Shown here: piece by piece, positions 36,678 through 49,500 of the stretch | Position numbering within the stretch: position 1 is the first letter of the stretch | Layout: every line of letters starts with the position of its first letter | Source of the DNA: Ascidia mentula | Taxonomy: Eukaryota; Chordata; Ascidiacea; Phlebobranchia; Ascidiidae | DNA length: 64,000 nucleotides | NCBI GenBank assembly: GCA_947561715.1 | Contig: OX387205.1 | Span: forward strand, 4,903,001 to 4,967,000 | Direction: 5' to 3' | The notes under the pieces: generated by a model | What the model saw: the letters and a program-made list of their open reading frames with translations, nothing else | What the model was told of the DNA's origin: nothing | Databases searched by the model: none | Position numbers and translations under genes: made by a program

Positions 36678-38454
36678 TTTTTGGTATTATTACGTCATGC
36701 AGTTTTTAAATTACATTACTCCACGGCACAGATTTTGTAGCTAAACTTGGCATAGAATAAAAGACAGAAAATACTGATTGCAGCGGTTTTAAAAAAAGCA
36801 TCAGGTAAAAAATATATATCTTTCTGTACTGTTTGTCAACTAGTACTTGTGGCGATCAAACCATTCAAATACGGAAAGATGTTCTTCCGAATTGTACAGA
36901 CAAATCTTTTTTTTTTCAATTATGAACACAGCAACTGCATTCCTGTATCCCAAGTTGAATGGTACACTGTAACCATAGGTGCAATCTGCAAGGGTTAATA
37001 TGTCGCGACATATATTTAAACAATCATTAAGTGTTATGCATGAACAAATATTTGGAGACAGCAGCCTATCATCGTGAAGCGCCTTTTCTTCTTTGTTCGA
37101 AGTACACAAAAACATGAGAAACTTACGTGACAAGCATGAACATTGAGTTGCAAGAAAGCAAACATATTTGAAGTACAAAACAGCTTTTAGTAAACCCCAA
37201 AAGGGTAATAATACTATCTACTAACCGTAACAATGAAAATTGATAAAAAAACATCTAAGCATACAAGTTTTAATATATATTAAACACATATGCCTCGAGG
37301 AAAATTAACTTTTATTTAGTCTCGAAAACATAAGATCAAACGATTATTTTTGATGAAAAAGTTAGCCAAAGGAATACAGCGGATATGTGGGCAAACGCAT
37401 TTTGAAGTATAATATTTGCTGACCAACAATGCAGGAACCAAACTCTTATCCGAATTAAACCGTCGTTTCCAATCAACGGCACGCTTACCACTATTGGTGC
37501 GAGAAAGGTTTTCAGGTGCTGAGCCAAAACGTTTGACGAAAACGTCTAAAAACGACAGATAAATCTATAAATGGAAAAATATTCAAATGAGTTACAAAGC
37601 ATAGACTCGTCGGTCCATTCCTTGGAAAATGCGACTAAAACAAGATTATAAGGTGGCACTTCATAACTCAACAAGGCGAAAAGTGTGCAGGGCTTGGAAG
37701 TGGCATGCCATAGAGTTCAGGTCTGGTGCCACTGGTTTACAAAAACATGTGCAACGTGTCACATCAAGTGCGATCATTCATTAAACAATAACCGCATAGT
37801 ACACATGGAGAGATTCGAGCCATTGCCAACCAACACATGGTGGTGAATTGGTTTGCTCGTGCCAAGCACAATTCAGAGTGCGAACTTTGTACTTCGATTG
37901 TGCAAGTTTTCGTATTTGATTTACAACGAAGTGGGCGTTTGGTAGGATTGTTGGTTTTGTCACAAATGTCACGAATGTCTACAACCTGCACGGTTTCAGC
38001 TAAAGGCCGATGAAAGCTCAGCTTTCAAAATAGGCCAGCTCCATCACAGGGAATACGCTAACTACATTTTACAGGACATGAAACATCAAATGTTTTGCAA
38101 ACAATTATAAACAGTGATATCCGAAGTTTAACTAACGGCGTACCATTTCGGGTAGTCTAGCACTATCCACAACGTTTTTATCTCTTCGATCCGTACCGAA
38201 ACGTTTCGCGCACAGGATGATTTTAAACATGGATTCTTATTCTTAACATTAGCTTACTGTAGTTTTGTTGTTATATAAGTCGAACGTAAAGTTTTTATAT
38301 GCAGTAATAACCTTTTCCACCTTTTATTCCAGTTATTACCTCGTTGCTCGAATTACTTCTTTGCTAACATTATATTGTTTTTCGAATTAACCAATAATTT
38401 TAGTACAATAGAACTCGGTAATCCGCATTCAAAAATGAAAAATTTGTGCGAATT
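36678..38454. other. Upstream spacer of receptor A
   Basis: It should contain the receptor A promoter near 36680-36800. No gene is recognised; open frames at 36840-37178 and 37764-37991 have no family motif. Near 38405, ACAATAGAACTCGGTAATCC resembles the end of a Tigger/pogo element. Confidence 0.4.
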
Positions 38455-40234
38455 AAGCGAATTTTAGGATAGTCCGAAGACGTTTATGGTTGGCGATCGG
38501 TGTCATAATTCGTCATATTGTACGCGTACCTTAGACAACGTGCGTGTGCCTTATTAACGAACGGGCACGTTATTTAAAGCCTGGCCAACAGTGTCAAATT
38601 CCGAATAAGAGCGACATCATGTGGAATAATAATGTACACGCGCGTTTATTTTCTCTGCCTTTTGGCAAACACCAAAGGCAACCCCTTTTTTTCACCAAAT
38701 CAAGTGCAGCTTTGGCCCGGCTGTGCCAAAGGTTGCTCATCACTGGTTTTTTCGTTCCAAAATGAGAAAAACCGTATCGGGAACATTATTTTTACGCAAA
38801 ATTTCGTTACAGGAACATATTTTGGTTTTTGAATTGTGTTTCCAAAATCACAATTTGGTTAATATCGCACTAAAAATTGTGTTACGAAAATCGACCAAGC
38901 CAAAAATTACCACTAGATGTCGACAAAGAGACGAAGAAAACGTGGTTTTGCTCACGAGTATAAGGTTGATTTTATTACGAATAGACGTTTCCAAACGTAG
39001 ACACTTACGGGAAGATGAAAATATTAATGAAACATAATTTGCGTTCCGGATTTTTGTTACGGAAACGAAATTTTCGTTACTGGAACAAAATTATCGTACC
39101 AGAAGAATAATTACATTTCCATTGAAGTTACTTTTCGATCGAGGAACACAATTGCCTTTTTTTATGTTACTGTTCGAATGAAATTTTCGTTACGGGAGCA
39201 GAATTTTGGTTACGGGAACGTAATTTTCGTTACTGGAACAAAATTATCGTACCAGAAGAATAATTACATTTCCATTGAAGTTACTTTTCGATCGAGGAAC
39301 ACAATTGCCTTTTTTTTACGTTACTGTTCGAATGAAATTTTCGTTACGGGAGCAGAATTTTGGTTACGAAAACGAAATTTTCGTTACTGGAACAAAATTA
39401 TCGTACCAGAAGAATAATTACATTTCCATTGAAGTTACTTTTCGATCGAGGAACACAATTGCCTTTTTTTTTACGTTACTGTTCGAATGAAATTTTCGTT
39501 ACGGGAGCAGAATTTTGGTTACGGGAACGTAATTTTCGTTTATGGAACAGAATTCTCGTTACGGGAACGGAATTTTCGTTACGTGAACGGAATTTTTGTT
39601 ACTGGAACGTAATTTTTTGTTACTGGAACAGAATTTTCGCTACTTGAACGGAATTTTTGTCACGGAAACGAAATTTTCGTCACTGGAACAAAATTACCGT
39701 ACCAGAAGAATAATTACATTTCCATTGAAGTTACTTTTCGATCGAGGAACATAATTGTCGTTTTATTTAAGTTACTTTTCGAACGAAATTTTCGTTACGG
39801 GAGCAGAATTTTGGTTACGGGAACGTAATTTTCGTTTATGGAAAATTCGTCTTTTTCGATCCAGGGACACAATTGTCGTTTTTTCAAGAAAATTGTTGAC
39901 ATAAATGTCCTTCAAAAAAAAAGGTTTTTGATCCTGGAACAGCGAACTTTAGGATAGTCCAAAGACGTTTATGGTTGGCGATCGGTGTCATAATTCGTCA
40001 TTTTGTACGCGTACCTTAGATAACGTGCGTGTGCCTTATTAACGAACGGGCACGTTATTTAAGGCCTGGCCAACAGTGTCAAATTCCGAATAAGAGCGAC
40101 ATCAAGTGGAATAATAATGTACACGCGCGTTTATTTTCTCTGCCTTTTGGCAAACACCAAAGGCAACACATTTTTGTCACCAAATCAAGTGCAGCTTTGG
40201 CCCGGCTGTGCCAAAGGTTGCCCATCACTGGTTT
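38455..40234. repeat. Nested satellite array between two 290-bp direct repeats
   Basis: Flanking direct repeats at about 38455-38748 and 39942-40234 are nearly identical (both hold TGGTTGGCGATCGGTGTCAT and end CCAAAGGTTGC, then CATCACTGG, a hAT-like end). Between them, 21-24-bp units of the type CGTTACGGGAACGGAATTTT build about 153-bp higher-order units; AGAAGAATAATTACATTTCC recurs near 39101, 39254, 39408 and 39704. Short open frames across it are products of the repeat. Confidence 0.8.
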
Positions 40235-43076
40235 AATCTATAAGGGTAAGTGACTATATTTGTCTCCTTTAGCAAATGTAAAGTTTGCCAAAAGCACAGT
40301 TGATTGCAGTAAAACCTCACGTTGCAGGTTCTCTATCTATGGGAATACCTAGCTGGCCTGGGAAAGACATTGGCTGTTTAAGTAATATTTCAGCAGCTAC
40401 GTTTGACACCACTGTGTGGAGGCGAAATTGGCTTTACCTAAAATGCAAGTGATTTGGTAGATAAACGATTCATTTCCCTGCAAATTACAATTGCAAGTTT
40501 GTTGCGTTTTAACTAAAATAATGTCCTACTAGGAACAGATCTTTCATAAAATCACGAATGATTGACCCCTTTATTGATTTACTTCTCTATATAACAGCCC
40601 TTTTGTTTTGTCTAACTATCTGATTAAAAACGCCTGAAACCCCACTAAGAGTGCCCCCAGGCGCGCTCCAATTCGCTATAGCAACAGCACATACATATAC
40701 ACGAAGACCTTTATTTTTTTTCACTTATTTTTATCCAATGCAAATATCTCTTGTTCAGTATTTCCAATCAACTTCCGAAATGCATCGTTTTGTTCTAAAC
40801 TGTGCCTTTAAACTGTGTTCCAGGAATGCTTACTCGGTAAGACAAGTTTTCTTTATTTCACTCTATCGCTCAATACCGCATATCAGTAATTCTGTCAAAA
40901 AAAGTTTTAATCGCTCGCGGGGAATGCCCATGCACCTTGAAGTCCTCTGTCAGGAGGACATTGGGTTGCGTAATAAAGTAACCAGTGATGAAGTAAGGTC
41001 AATGTACTGTTGCCAGAGCGATTTTTTTTGGTGCAGTTTTAGTGCAATTTTGGCCCTGTCAGTCAGCTAGTCATTTGGTGCTGGGTGTTGTCAAAACATT
41101 AGTTAAAAAAGCATGAAAGTGTTCAAGGGGATGTAGCTAAAAACTGAATCTTAAGGTGTTTATATAGGTAGTTGGCCATTTGCGCCGAATTAAAATCTTT
41201 ACAGAGCAACTACACTGAAGTGGTGTTCATATCGACGAATTAGGTTTGTTATTTTGTGTTTTTCAGCAAGTCGGGACACCATATCAGGAGCTACCGCTTG
41301 TCGGTAATTTTGTTGTTGACTGATTGCAATTTCAACAAACTTTAAATTTTAAAATATGATTCGTGTATTTTCGGCTTTGGGCCAGAAAGACAACAAGTTG
41401 CAAATACAAAGAAAATGTTAACTCCTTGCTGCGTCTACAAAGGACACCCGAGCCATATCTCACCATCTTTTTTTACGGCGAGGTGTGGTCGGGTGTTCTA
41501 AGAACGTTGGCAGAATGGAAACAGTAGTCGACAGTGCCGACAATGCCGACCGGGCCGATTTTTCGACGCCAAACCAAATGCCAACCGATGGCGATAAAAT
41601 CAGGTTGGTGACAAACTTCTGCTTAATCCGTTGTCGGCCACTGCCAACCATTGCTTGGTTATAGCTTCCACCGGGCAGGAAAATGCCACCGATTCCCGCA
41701 TTTTAAGAATATTAGAACTGACTCAGAGGACAGACAGTCTTGGGAGGCCGCCTTTTCGCCTTTTGCAACATGCAGAACTCAACCTCCACAAGCTCCGGCC
41801 GGAAACGCAAAAATATGAATAAAAAGCAGGACAACTCAAAGTGGAGAAATAAAGGCGACCTCTCGCAAAAACTCCGAACAGGTACATACTGTGTAGAAGG
41901 GGGCACAATACAGGGCACGCACGCCAAAATTGGCACATTGTCATGGTTGCAAAATTGCACGGGGGCTGATTTTTACCTATTGTCAAAAATCTTATAGGCA
42001 TTCAATAGAATGTTAGAAACTGTTTCCAATAGTGGACCTTAATTGTATGTCGTCTCAGTACCAACAACGTTCCAAAAAGTCACACAAATGTTTAGCACGC
42101 GATACATAACAAAAAGTTCGCACCTCACTACTCGATCTGTACACAACTCAACTCAAATCAAATCATGTTTATTTTGCGAAATAAGCAACTACGCATAAGA
42201 ACAATATACAAGGAAATGAAATGGCATGGGCACCGATGCATAAAGGTTATCGAGTCAGGCGCCCATGTAAAGTCGTGGGTTCGCAGCCAGTCGCACTGGG
42301 AGGTGATGGGTTGCGACAAGCTGCATGTGACAACTACTGGGGTAATGATCTTACACAATTTCCTTTCAAACAAAATTCCCAAATATTTGACCTTAGATCA
42401 ATAGCAGGCAGGCAGTGGTGCTTGGTAGGAACTTGGAGCTTGGTTGCAGACAAATTGTGCGATTTTTCGTTTCTAGAAATGTGCGTTTTTAATAATTACC
42501 GTAAATATCTTTTTGCCAACACCAGGCTCCGAAGAGCAGATATTGGACAATTTTTGTTCCACAAGACAAAAAATGCACCAAAAGAAAAGAAGCAAAGAAA
42601 GAGAAGAGGGGTGCGATTTATAACCTGGATACGGAAAGTTTGTACATGCTGCAAAATAACAGAATGAAACTATGCAGTAGCTTTAGGATGACGACATTCC
42701 GTTCGCTACTCGCCTGCTTCAATAGTTTATGCAGCAAAAATAACTATAAGTTACAATGACTTACCTGAGGACAAATATGAAAATTAAATGTATAATATAA
42801 TCTTTTTAAAGTCATTTGCATTAAAAGTGCCTAAGCAACCTCCAGGCAGGTTTATATCCCCCTATTGGTCATAAGATCTTCCAGGAAGCTCAAGTCCTTG
42901 CTCTGTAATCTCATCCAGGAGCATTTTTTGAAAACTTTGAAGAATATTAGGTCTCTATGTAAGTCACAAGACTCATCAACAGTCATTGGGAAACAAGCAG
43001 AACAGTCACCAGGTACATTATTGCAGAGGGCCTTGAAAACGGGATTTCCCCAATTTTATACCTATATAGGTCCTTA
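40235..43076. other. Spacer between the receptor genes, repeat remnants
   Basis: No gene recognised. About 40970-41170 resembles part of the 827-bp element at 25.1-25.9 kb (GTTGCCAGAGCGATTTT, TCAGTCAG.....). A 139-residue open frame at 40651-41070 has a weak LNCAFKLCSR...FFISLYR stretch that might be a decayed THAP-type transposase finger. About 42222-42300 resembles a tRNA-derived SINE head (box B-like GTGGGTTCGCAGCC). Confidence 0.4.
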
Positions 43077-43211
43077 GGCCGGGTCAACACTTACGCTTTG
43101 CGCCGGCGGATTCTTTGTTTGTTACAATGTCCCGAGTGTACGCCCGCACGCCGGGGTACAATGAAACAAACAAAAAATCCGCCGGCGCAAAGCGTGAGTG
43201 TGGACCCGGCC
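43077..43211. mobile_element. PIF/Harbinger-like MITE, 135 bp, near-complete hairpin
   Basis: Arms of about 47 bp: GGCCGGGTCAACACTTACGC on the left and, inverted, GCGTGAGTGTGGACCCGGCC on the right, both continuing through TTTGCGCCGGCGGAT. Flanks are TTA and TCA, close to the 3-bp TWA duplication of Harbinger elements. The loop is only about 40 bp. Confidence 0.7.
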
Positions 43212-43392
43212 TCAGACATTTCGTGAAAACAGTTGCAAACCACCTGTTGTAAAAGAATTTTTTTTTGTGCCTGATGATGACCAACAGCCCCTGCCCCAAA
43301 AGTATTTGCTATGAAGTGAATATACAATACAGTGTAGCTTGTATAAGTTCCTGTATCACTTACAATTTACTACAATCTTGTGTGTACAAAAC

Positions 43393-43398
43393 TTTATT
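43393..43398 (-). terminator. Candidate poly(A) signal for receptor B
   Basis: AATAAA on the minus strand (TTTATT as printed), about 115 bp past the receptor B stop. Confidence 0.5.
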
Positions 43399-43511
43399 AA
43401 CCATGACAATATTTCCTTCACAATATTGGAAAGTTTTATCACGAGAATCAGGAGGAAGTAATCATATGTAAAAAAATTAAACTTTCATGTAAACAAAAAC
43501 AATATTGCACT

Positions 43512-43556
43512 TTAGGCATCTTCTTCTCCATAATCGTTTTCCATATCAACCATGTC
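43512..43556 (-). other. Receptor B last exon: acidic tail and stop
   Basis: Encodes DMVDMENDYGEEDA and stop, matching receptor A apart from two residues. Confidence 0.85.
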
Positions 43557-46500
43557 CTGTAAATATCACAAATAACAATTTATTATCAAATTAAATGGAT
43601 AAAAAAAAATCTTTAAATCACTCCCCTTCAAAAAATTGAAACCCTTGTATAATAATTGAATCAGTAACAATACAATAAGAGAAAAGCAAAATATTTTGCT
43701 TCTCAAGGTCAAATAAATTGTAATAGTTATAGTATAAAAAAAAATAATGCAGATTTCTGAAAACTTTTAGAGTTTGCTCCTGAATATTCGTTATAAAGCT
43801 TATATGACATTACCTTAGTATTGGAATATGTAACAGGGTTGTCAAAGCCAGATGCTGAACTGGTTGATTTTGTTCCATATAAACTACCAAGTTTAGCAAA
43901 GGAAAGATCCCTGTTACCGCGCATGTACAACATCACTCCAGCTCCCACTGCTATCACCACAAACACAACTGCTATGACAATTCCTGCAATACCTCCTGCA
44001 TCCAAACCACCACCACCTACAAACATACAATTTTTACATTTATTACCTGCAACAAAAAGCTTTTCGATATTCTTATAATTCCATACATTTTATTAGAGGA
44101 AACAGTTAAGTCATTAATGGTTTCTACGGCATAAATTTATGAACATTTTACTGATTTTTACTCTGTCCATAACTTAAGTACGGTTGGAAAAGATACTTTT
44201 TCTTTTGTTAAATACCATTGTTTGGAATATGGTTTTCTGTTACTCCATCTGTTGTTGTAGGAGGTGTTGTGGTTGTCACCCCAGAGGGAGGGGTTGTGGT
44301 TGTCACCCCAGATGGGGGTGTTGTGGTGGTTTCCCCTGGGTTGGTTGGGGGCTGGTTGTTCGGGGTTGTAGTTGTTAATGGCTCCTCTGGTGGTTTAGTT
44401 GGAGGGTTTGCTTGAAATTGAAAAAAAGTACACTTTCAAAAAACTGTAAATTTCAAAGAAATAAGAATTTCAAATGTCATGAAATTTACAAAAGTTTTAG
44501 TATTATTCCAAACCATCATTGCTGTAAATGTTGAAGCCACATTTATGGCCTTTTTTTAAAACAAATATATTTTTTTAAAAGTAGATGTTTTGAGGATTTA
44601 CAAAGTATGTGTTCAAACATTGGAAAAAACACACATTTTTTCTTGAGCTTTTATATTATTTCACTTACTGACACAACACTGCCTATTTGCTGGACCTCCA
44701 CATTTGCTGCTTTCATAAACAAAAGAAGGGCAGTAGTTTGAGTTGTACTGACAAGTACCATAACCTCCAGATTCACAAGCTCCATCACCTTGCTCCCAAC
44801 CCTGCACTTGGCTGTTGCCTGATGAATAACAACTTGAAACACTTTTGATCACAAATAAATTAACCCTAGTCCATTTATTGTTGTCGCTTTTTAGACGTTT
44901 TTACATAATTTTATTGTTTTGTTTACTATGAAGACCTGATGATGCACACAGGGTGAAATATATATTTCTAGCAAAAGTCAGATTGATCCTGTTGTTAAAA
45001 GCTAGTGCTTTGTGTGAAAAATATACATGTATTATTTGACCAAAGATTTTGTTCTTTTTTTGGCCTTTCAATACAACTTACAAGTGTCATCTGTTTCTGC
45101 ACATTCGAAGCAACATCTCTGTCCACCATCACCACTGCATAGGAATTGCTCATACCCAAGTTCACAAGAATTGTGTTCATAATCCTTGCATTTACCTCCT
45201 TTATCCAAACATGCTGCATCCGCTGTAAGACAAGTATATATAGTTTACAAACAGAGAAAATGCAATAGGTAATTTCTATGCAAATCATTACATCTAGAGT
45301 AGTAGCACATGTGAGGTCCAGTTCCTGCCATGTCCCAACAACACAACCTCTGTTGACATTCATATTCACTTATTCCAGGGTAACCACAATCCTGTCGCTC
45401 ATCAATGGGAAATGTGCAGGTGCTGTACACTTTAGAAATAATATAAAACATTGTGTTCAGAGTGTTTCGGAATCCAGTAAAACCAAGTGAAGGAACAAAC
45501 AATTTACTTTGTATATCAACACTTACTTTTGTGTTTCTTGCAGATATATCCTCTATTTTCTGAGCAGAATGCGTCGTTCCATTTTGCATTGGTCCACAAT
45601 TCCACGCATCCCTCATAAGTCTCTCCTGCATCGTTAGGTTCACCATCAGCCCAGTTAGTGTAATCAACACCACTGCTATCCGACCATTCCCATCCACCTT
45701 TAACACGAATACATTTTATCTATTTTTCCACCTTTATAAAATATATCGAGCCCACATATATTGTCAAAATGTTGATATGTGTTCATAAGTCCACAAATTA
45801 ATCATGATAAGGCCTCTTTTAACAAAAACTGTAAATTCAACTGTTTGGGTCACTGTTCATCACAAACTTGGCAGAAAACTTTACCCAACCATGACAACAG
45901 CAAAAACAATCATGAGAAACATATAACAAAGCACACAGGATAAATAGTATAACAATCATTGCTGTGCCATGTGAAATAATGCAGTACAGTGTATAAGCTG
46001 CAGACAGATGGCCACTGTTTTGACCTAGAAGGTCTCATCAGTGCAGCTGGAGTGACTATCAGACAACTTTGCTGACCAAACGGCCAAGCAAAGACTTCCA
46101 CTTTGTGGTGACTATACAATCACCGTCATCTGTTGGGCACCAAACTAGGTGCAACCTAACGGAGAAAACAAGGTGGAAACACTATGGCCAAGCAAAGCTC
46201 AACCAATAGTGCTGTCAGGCCCCATGTCACAATAATCATATGATAAGCAAAGTGGAGCCAATAATACAAAATGCAGTACAGCCTGTAAAACTTATTTATT
46301 AAACATTTGCAGCATGTTGTTTACAAATTACTACAACTCTCCACTTTATACATATTTCACATATTTATTCTTAAATTCTATAATAAGTTGATGTTTTTTT
46401 ATTTATCTAAAAGCCTCGCTCGGCTACACTAAAAATGATTGTCTAAATGCTTTAAGGATTTACCAAGGCCAAGATGTAGTGTACATACCCCATCCATTGC

Positions 46501-49500
46501 GCTTCAATCCAAGCCACACATGTCTCTGGTCAGTCCAACTTATGAAAGCTTTGTTTTCGAGATCACTATGTACACTGGCAAGGTAAGCCATGTTTGATTG
46601 ACAAACAGCATCTGCATCACCCCATGATCTCTGATCTGCTGAATTTGCTCCTGTGATATTGGAAACATATTAATGCAAGAGTTTTCAAACACAAACAAGA
46701 CAAAGGGTTCAATGGTCAAATATTCCACACATTTTGTAATATTTTGGAATCTGACCTGTTTGGACAAGATAACAATAATCTCCCATTCCAGCCCACGTTG
46801 CTTCACAAGTTCCAACACCAGGATCTTGTGCTGGAATCTCAACTGAAATAAACAAATATAATGTAGTAAAACATCAAAATATTAATGGACTATAAGATGC
46901 CAACACATTAAATCATACAACTAAAATGAATATTTTGGGGCTAGTAATTACAATTATTTGTAGGGAAAGAATAAAAACTTAGTTTATACTTGGTGCATAA
47001 ACTAAATACCAGAACTTGGGCAGGGATTTGCAAATGTGCACTCAAAGAGGAAATATCAACAGTGATAATTATGACATCCAAACTAATACATAGTTTGTTT
47101 TAATATTTTCCACAGTGATCCTGACAAAAATAATCTCACGAGTTTCATATTTGCAGATGTACGGGAGGTTGGTGGAACGACAGGACACTGATCCTTCATA
47201 TGTCTTCATCATTCTCCACTTCCCATATTTATCAATCACTGCACATCCTGTATCCTCTCCAGTATCCACAGGTTCATCAGTGTCCCAGTTTGAATAAGCC
47301 ACAGGTGAGTGGTCAGACCACATGAAAACTATCTCGCCGTCAGACTCATTCTGAGATACAAAGTAGAAATATTATAAAGCCCAGAAAGTTATATTTTTTC
47401 CAACCACCCAAAAATAGGTAAAATTCACCTTTTGTTATGTTTTGTGTTTTTTGTGTTATACCCTTGCAGATTCATACATTTGTTTTATGCTGAAAGAAGA
47501 ATGCCTTTTGTCTTAAGCCTCTACTAGTTTTCAACTTACATAATACATTCCCATCCACATGGTATCAAATGTTTCAACATTTTCTTGTGGCCAGAAAAGA
47601 GAAATCAGGAAATTATTTTCGTAAACATTCCACACACTCGACAAATCTTCTTTAATTCCTACAAAAACAATTAAACATTACAACATAAACAAATATTGAA
47701 ATCAGCTTTAAAATTATTACATACCATGTACTTGTCCTTCATTTTGACAAGCTGCTCTTGCGTCATGCCAGTTCTTGTACATGTTTGTATCTGTGTATAC
47801 CTTATAACAACCGGTGTCCCACTGTACAAAGTTTTGGTTGGGAGGACAGTCTGGCGCATCATCAGTCGCTGTAAATGATTTTAAGAATTTACAGTGCATT
47901 GTAGTGAAATAGCACATAATAAACCATGGGACTTTTGCATTGATTTTGAAATGTTAAGAAGTCAGGGTTGTCTCATTTTAGAACACATAAATTTTATCAA
48001 ATTTTTTTTATGTTTGTTGAAATCAGTTGGTAAAAAATGCATTCAGTGGTAGTTTTAAATGTGCAAAATATTGACACAAATTACTACAACATGTCAATAT
48101 ACTTACATGGAGGAAAGGCTGGGTTTTTCATTGTTGAACAGTAAAATGGTCGCACATCACTGCACCTTTGATCATTCCACTTTCCTGCACCGTCTGCTGA
48201 CCAAGACATCTCAACACATTCCTCAGCCTTTACATAAAGGTAAAATCAAATAACTTAAATATCCAGAAAACTCAAAAAGAATTGCACATAATTAGCGTTA
48301 GTTTGATCTTTTGTTTTGCTAAAATAGAAATATTAATTTTTAGTTTGTTAAAATAAAAGATCATTATAATGATGATTTCTTAGGCAAAGTGGAGCCAATG
48401 CCAAAAATATGAATTTTGTAAGTTGGACCTAGGTCGAAACAGTGGCCATCTGTATGCAGCTTACACGATGATTTTTTAGTTTCCTAGGATTCTGATATAA
48501 AAGAAAGATCTGTTAGTCAACACCTATCAGCACAGAGAGATTTCTGCAGTCTTTTTATAGTTTGAATGCTATGCAAAAACACAGATACATAAAACGAACT
48601 GTAAACATAGGCACCGACCCCTTCATAGTTATTTGGCTCTTCAGCCATCCAGTTTGTGAATAAAACATCCTCGTTGCTCGACCAAACAAACTGACGGTTA
48701 GTTCCCTTGGCATTTAATCCAATCCAAATATTGGAAGCCGATACAAAAAGTTTTGATGTAAGGAAAGCTGAAACAAGGTGGCAGTTACACTACTGTGGTT
48801 GTGTTTTTGCCTTAAACCTATTTCTGTTGATAGTATAAGGGTTACAAACTCACAGAAATTGATTTATCTTATTAGTAAATATACTGAACACATCATACTA
48901 ATTATGTTTATATTTTTATGTTGGGACAAAATAACTTTCACAGAATGTAAAAGGATCAGTTGACCCTAATAAAAGTGCACATAATGTTGATTATATACAT
49001 CCATGTTTATTGCATATAATTGTGTGTGCTTTTGAATGATTTTACAACCTACCATTGTAGTAGGGATTGGTGAGAGAAGCGAGGAAACTGTTCTGTGACT
49101 CGCAATATGCTTCTGCATCATCCCACGTTGCACGCAGGGTGTCGTCTGTGAAACCAACCTCAAGAAAGCACTTGCTTCCATATGGCATCCAACCCTATGC
49201 ACAATATAATGGTTATACTTTCCATATACACAAATATTGTGGGTTTTTGTGCTGCTGTTGTTACCAGACATGTGGCAATTGACAGTAGAACTGATCTTTG
49301 TTTCCAAAAGATCAGGTTCGTTGTAAATTGTTGGTTAATATTATTAATTTTTCAACACACTCACTGTTGGACATCCTCCATGTATAACAGGTGCTGGGGT
49401 CGGACTTGCAGGTTGAGCCCCAACATCTTTCTGGCAAATAAATCCATTGCTTATTCCACAATTGGCATCCCTCCACAAACCTGAAACGTATGTGTGCTAA

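Noticed and set aside
39178-39647. Overlapping open frames of 70-95 residues as genes
   Set aside because: They arise from the satellite unit, whose length keeps frames open; the peptides are repeats with no protein features.
38455-40234. CRISPR-like array, because of regular short units
   Set aside because: Units are contiguous and variable, with no unique spacers, and the setting is an animal genome.
42221-42667. 148-residue open frame in the spacer as a gene
   Set aside because: No recognisable motif, no counterpart in other parts of the window, and it overlaps a SINE-like start; too weak to call.
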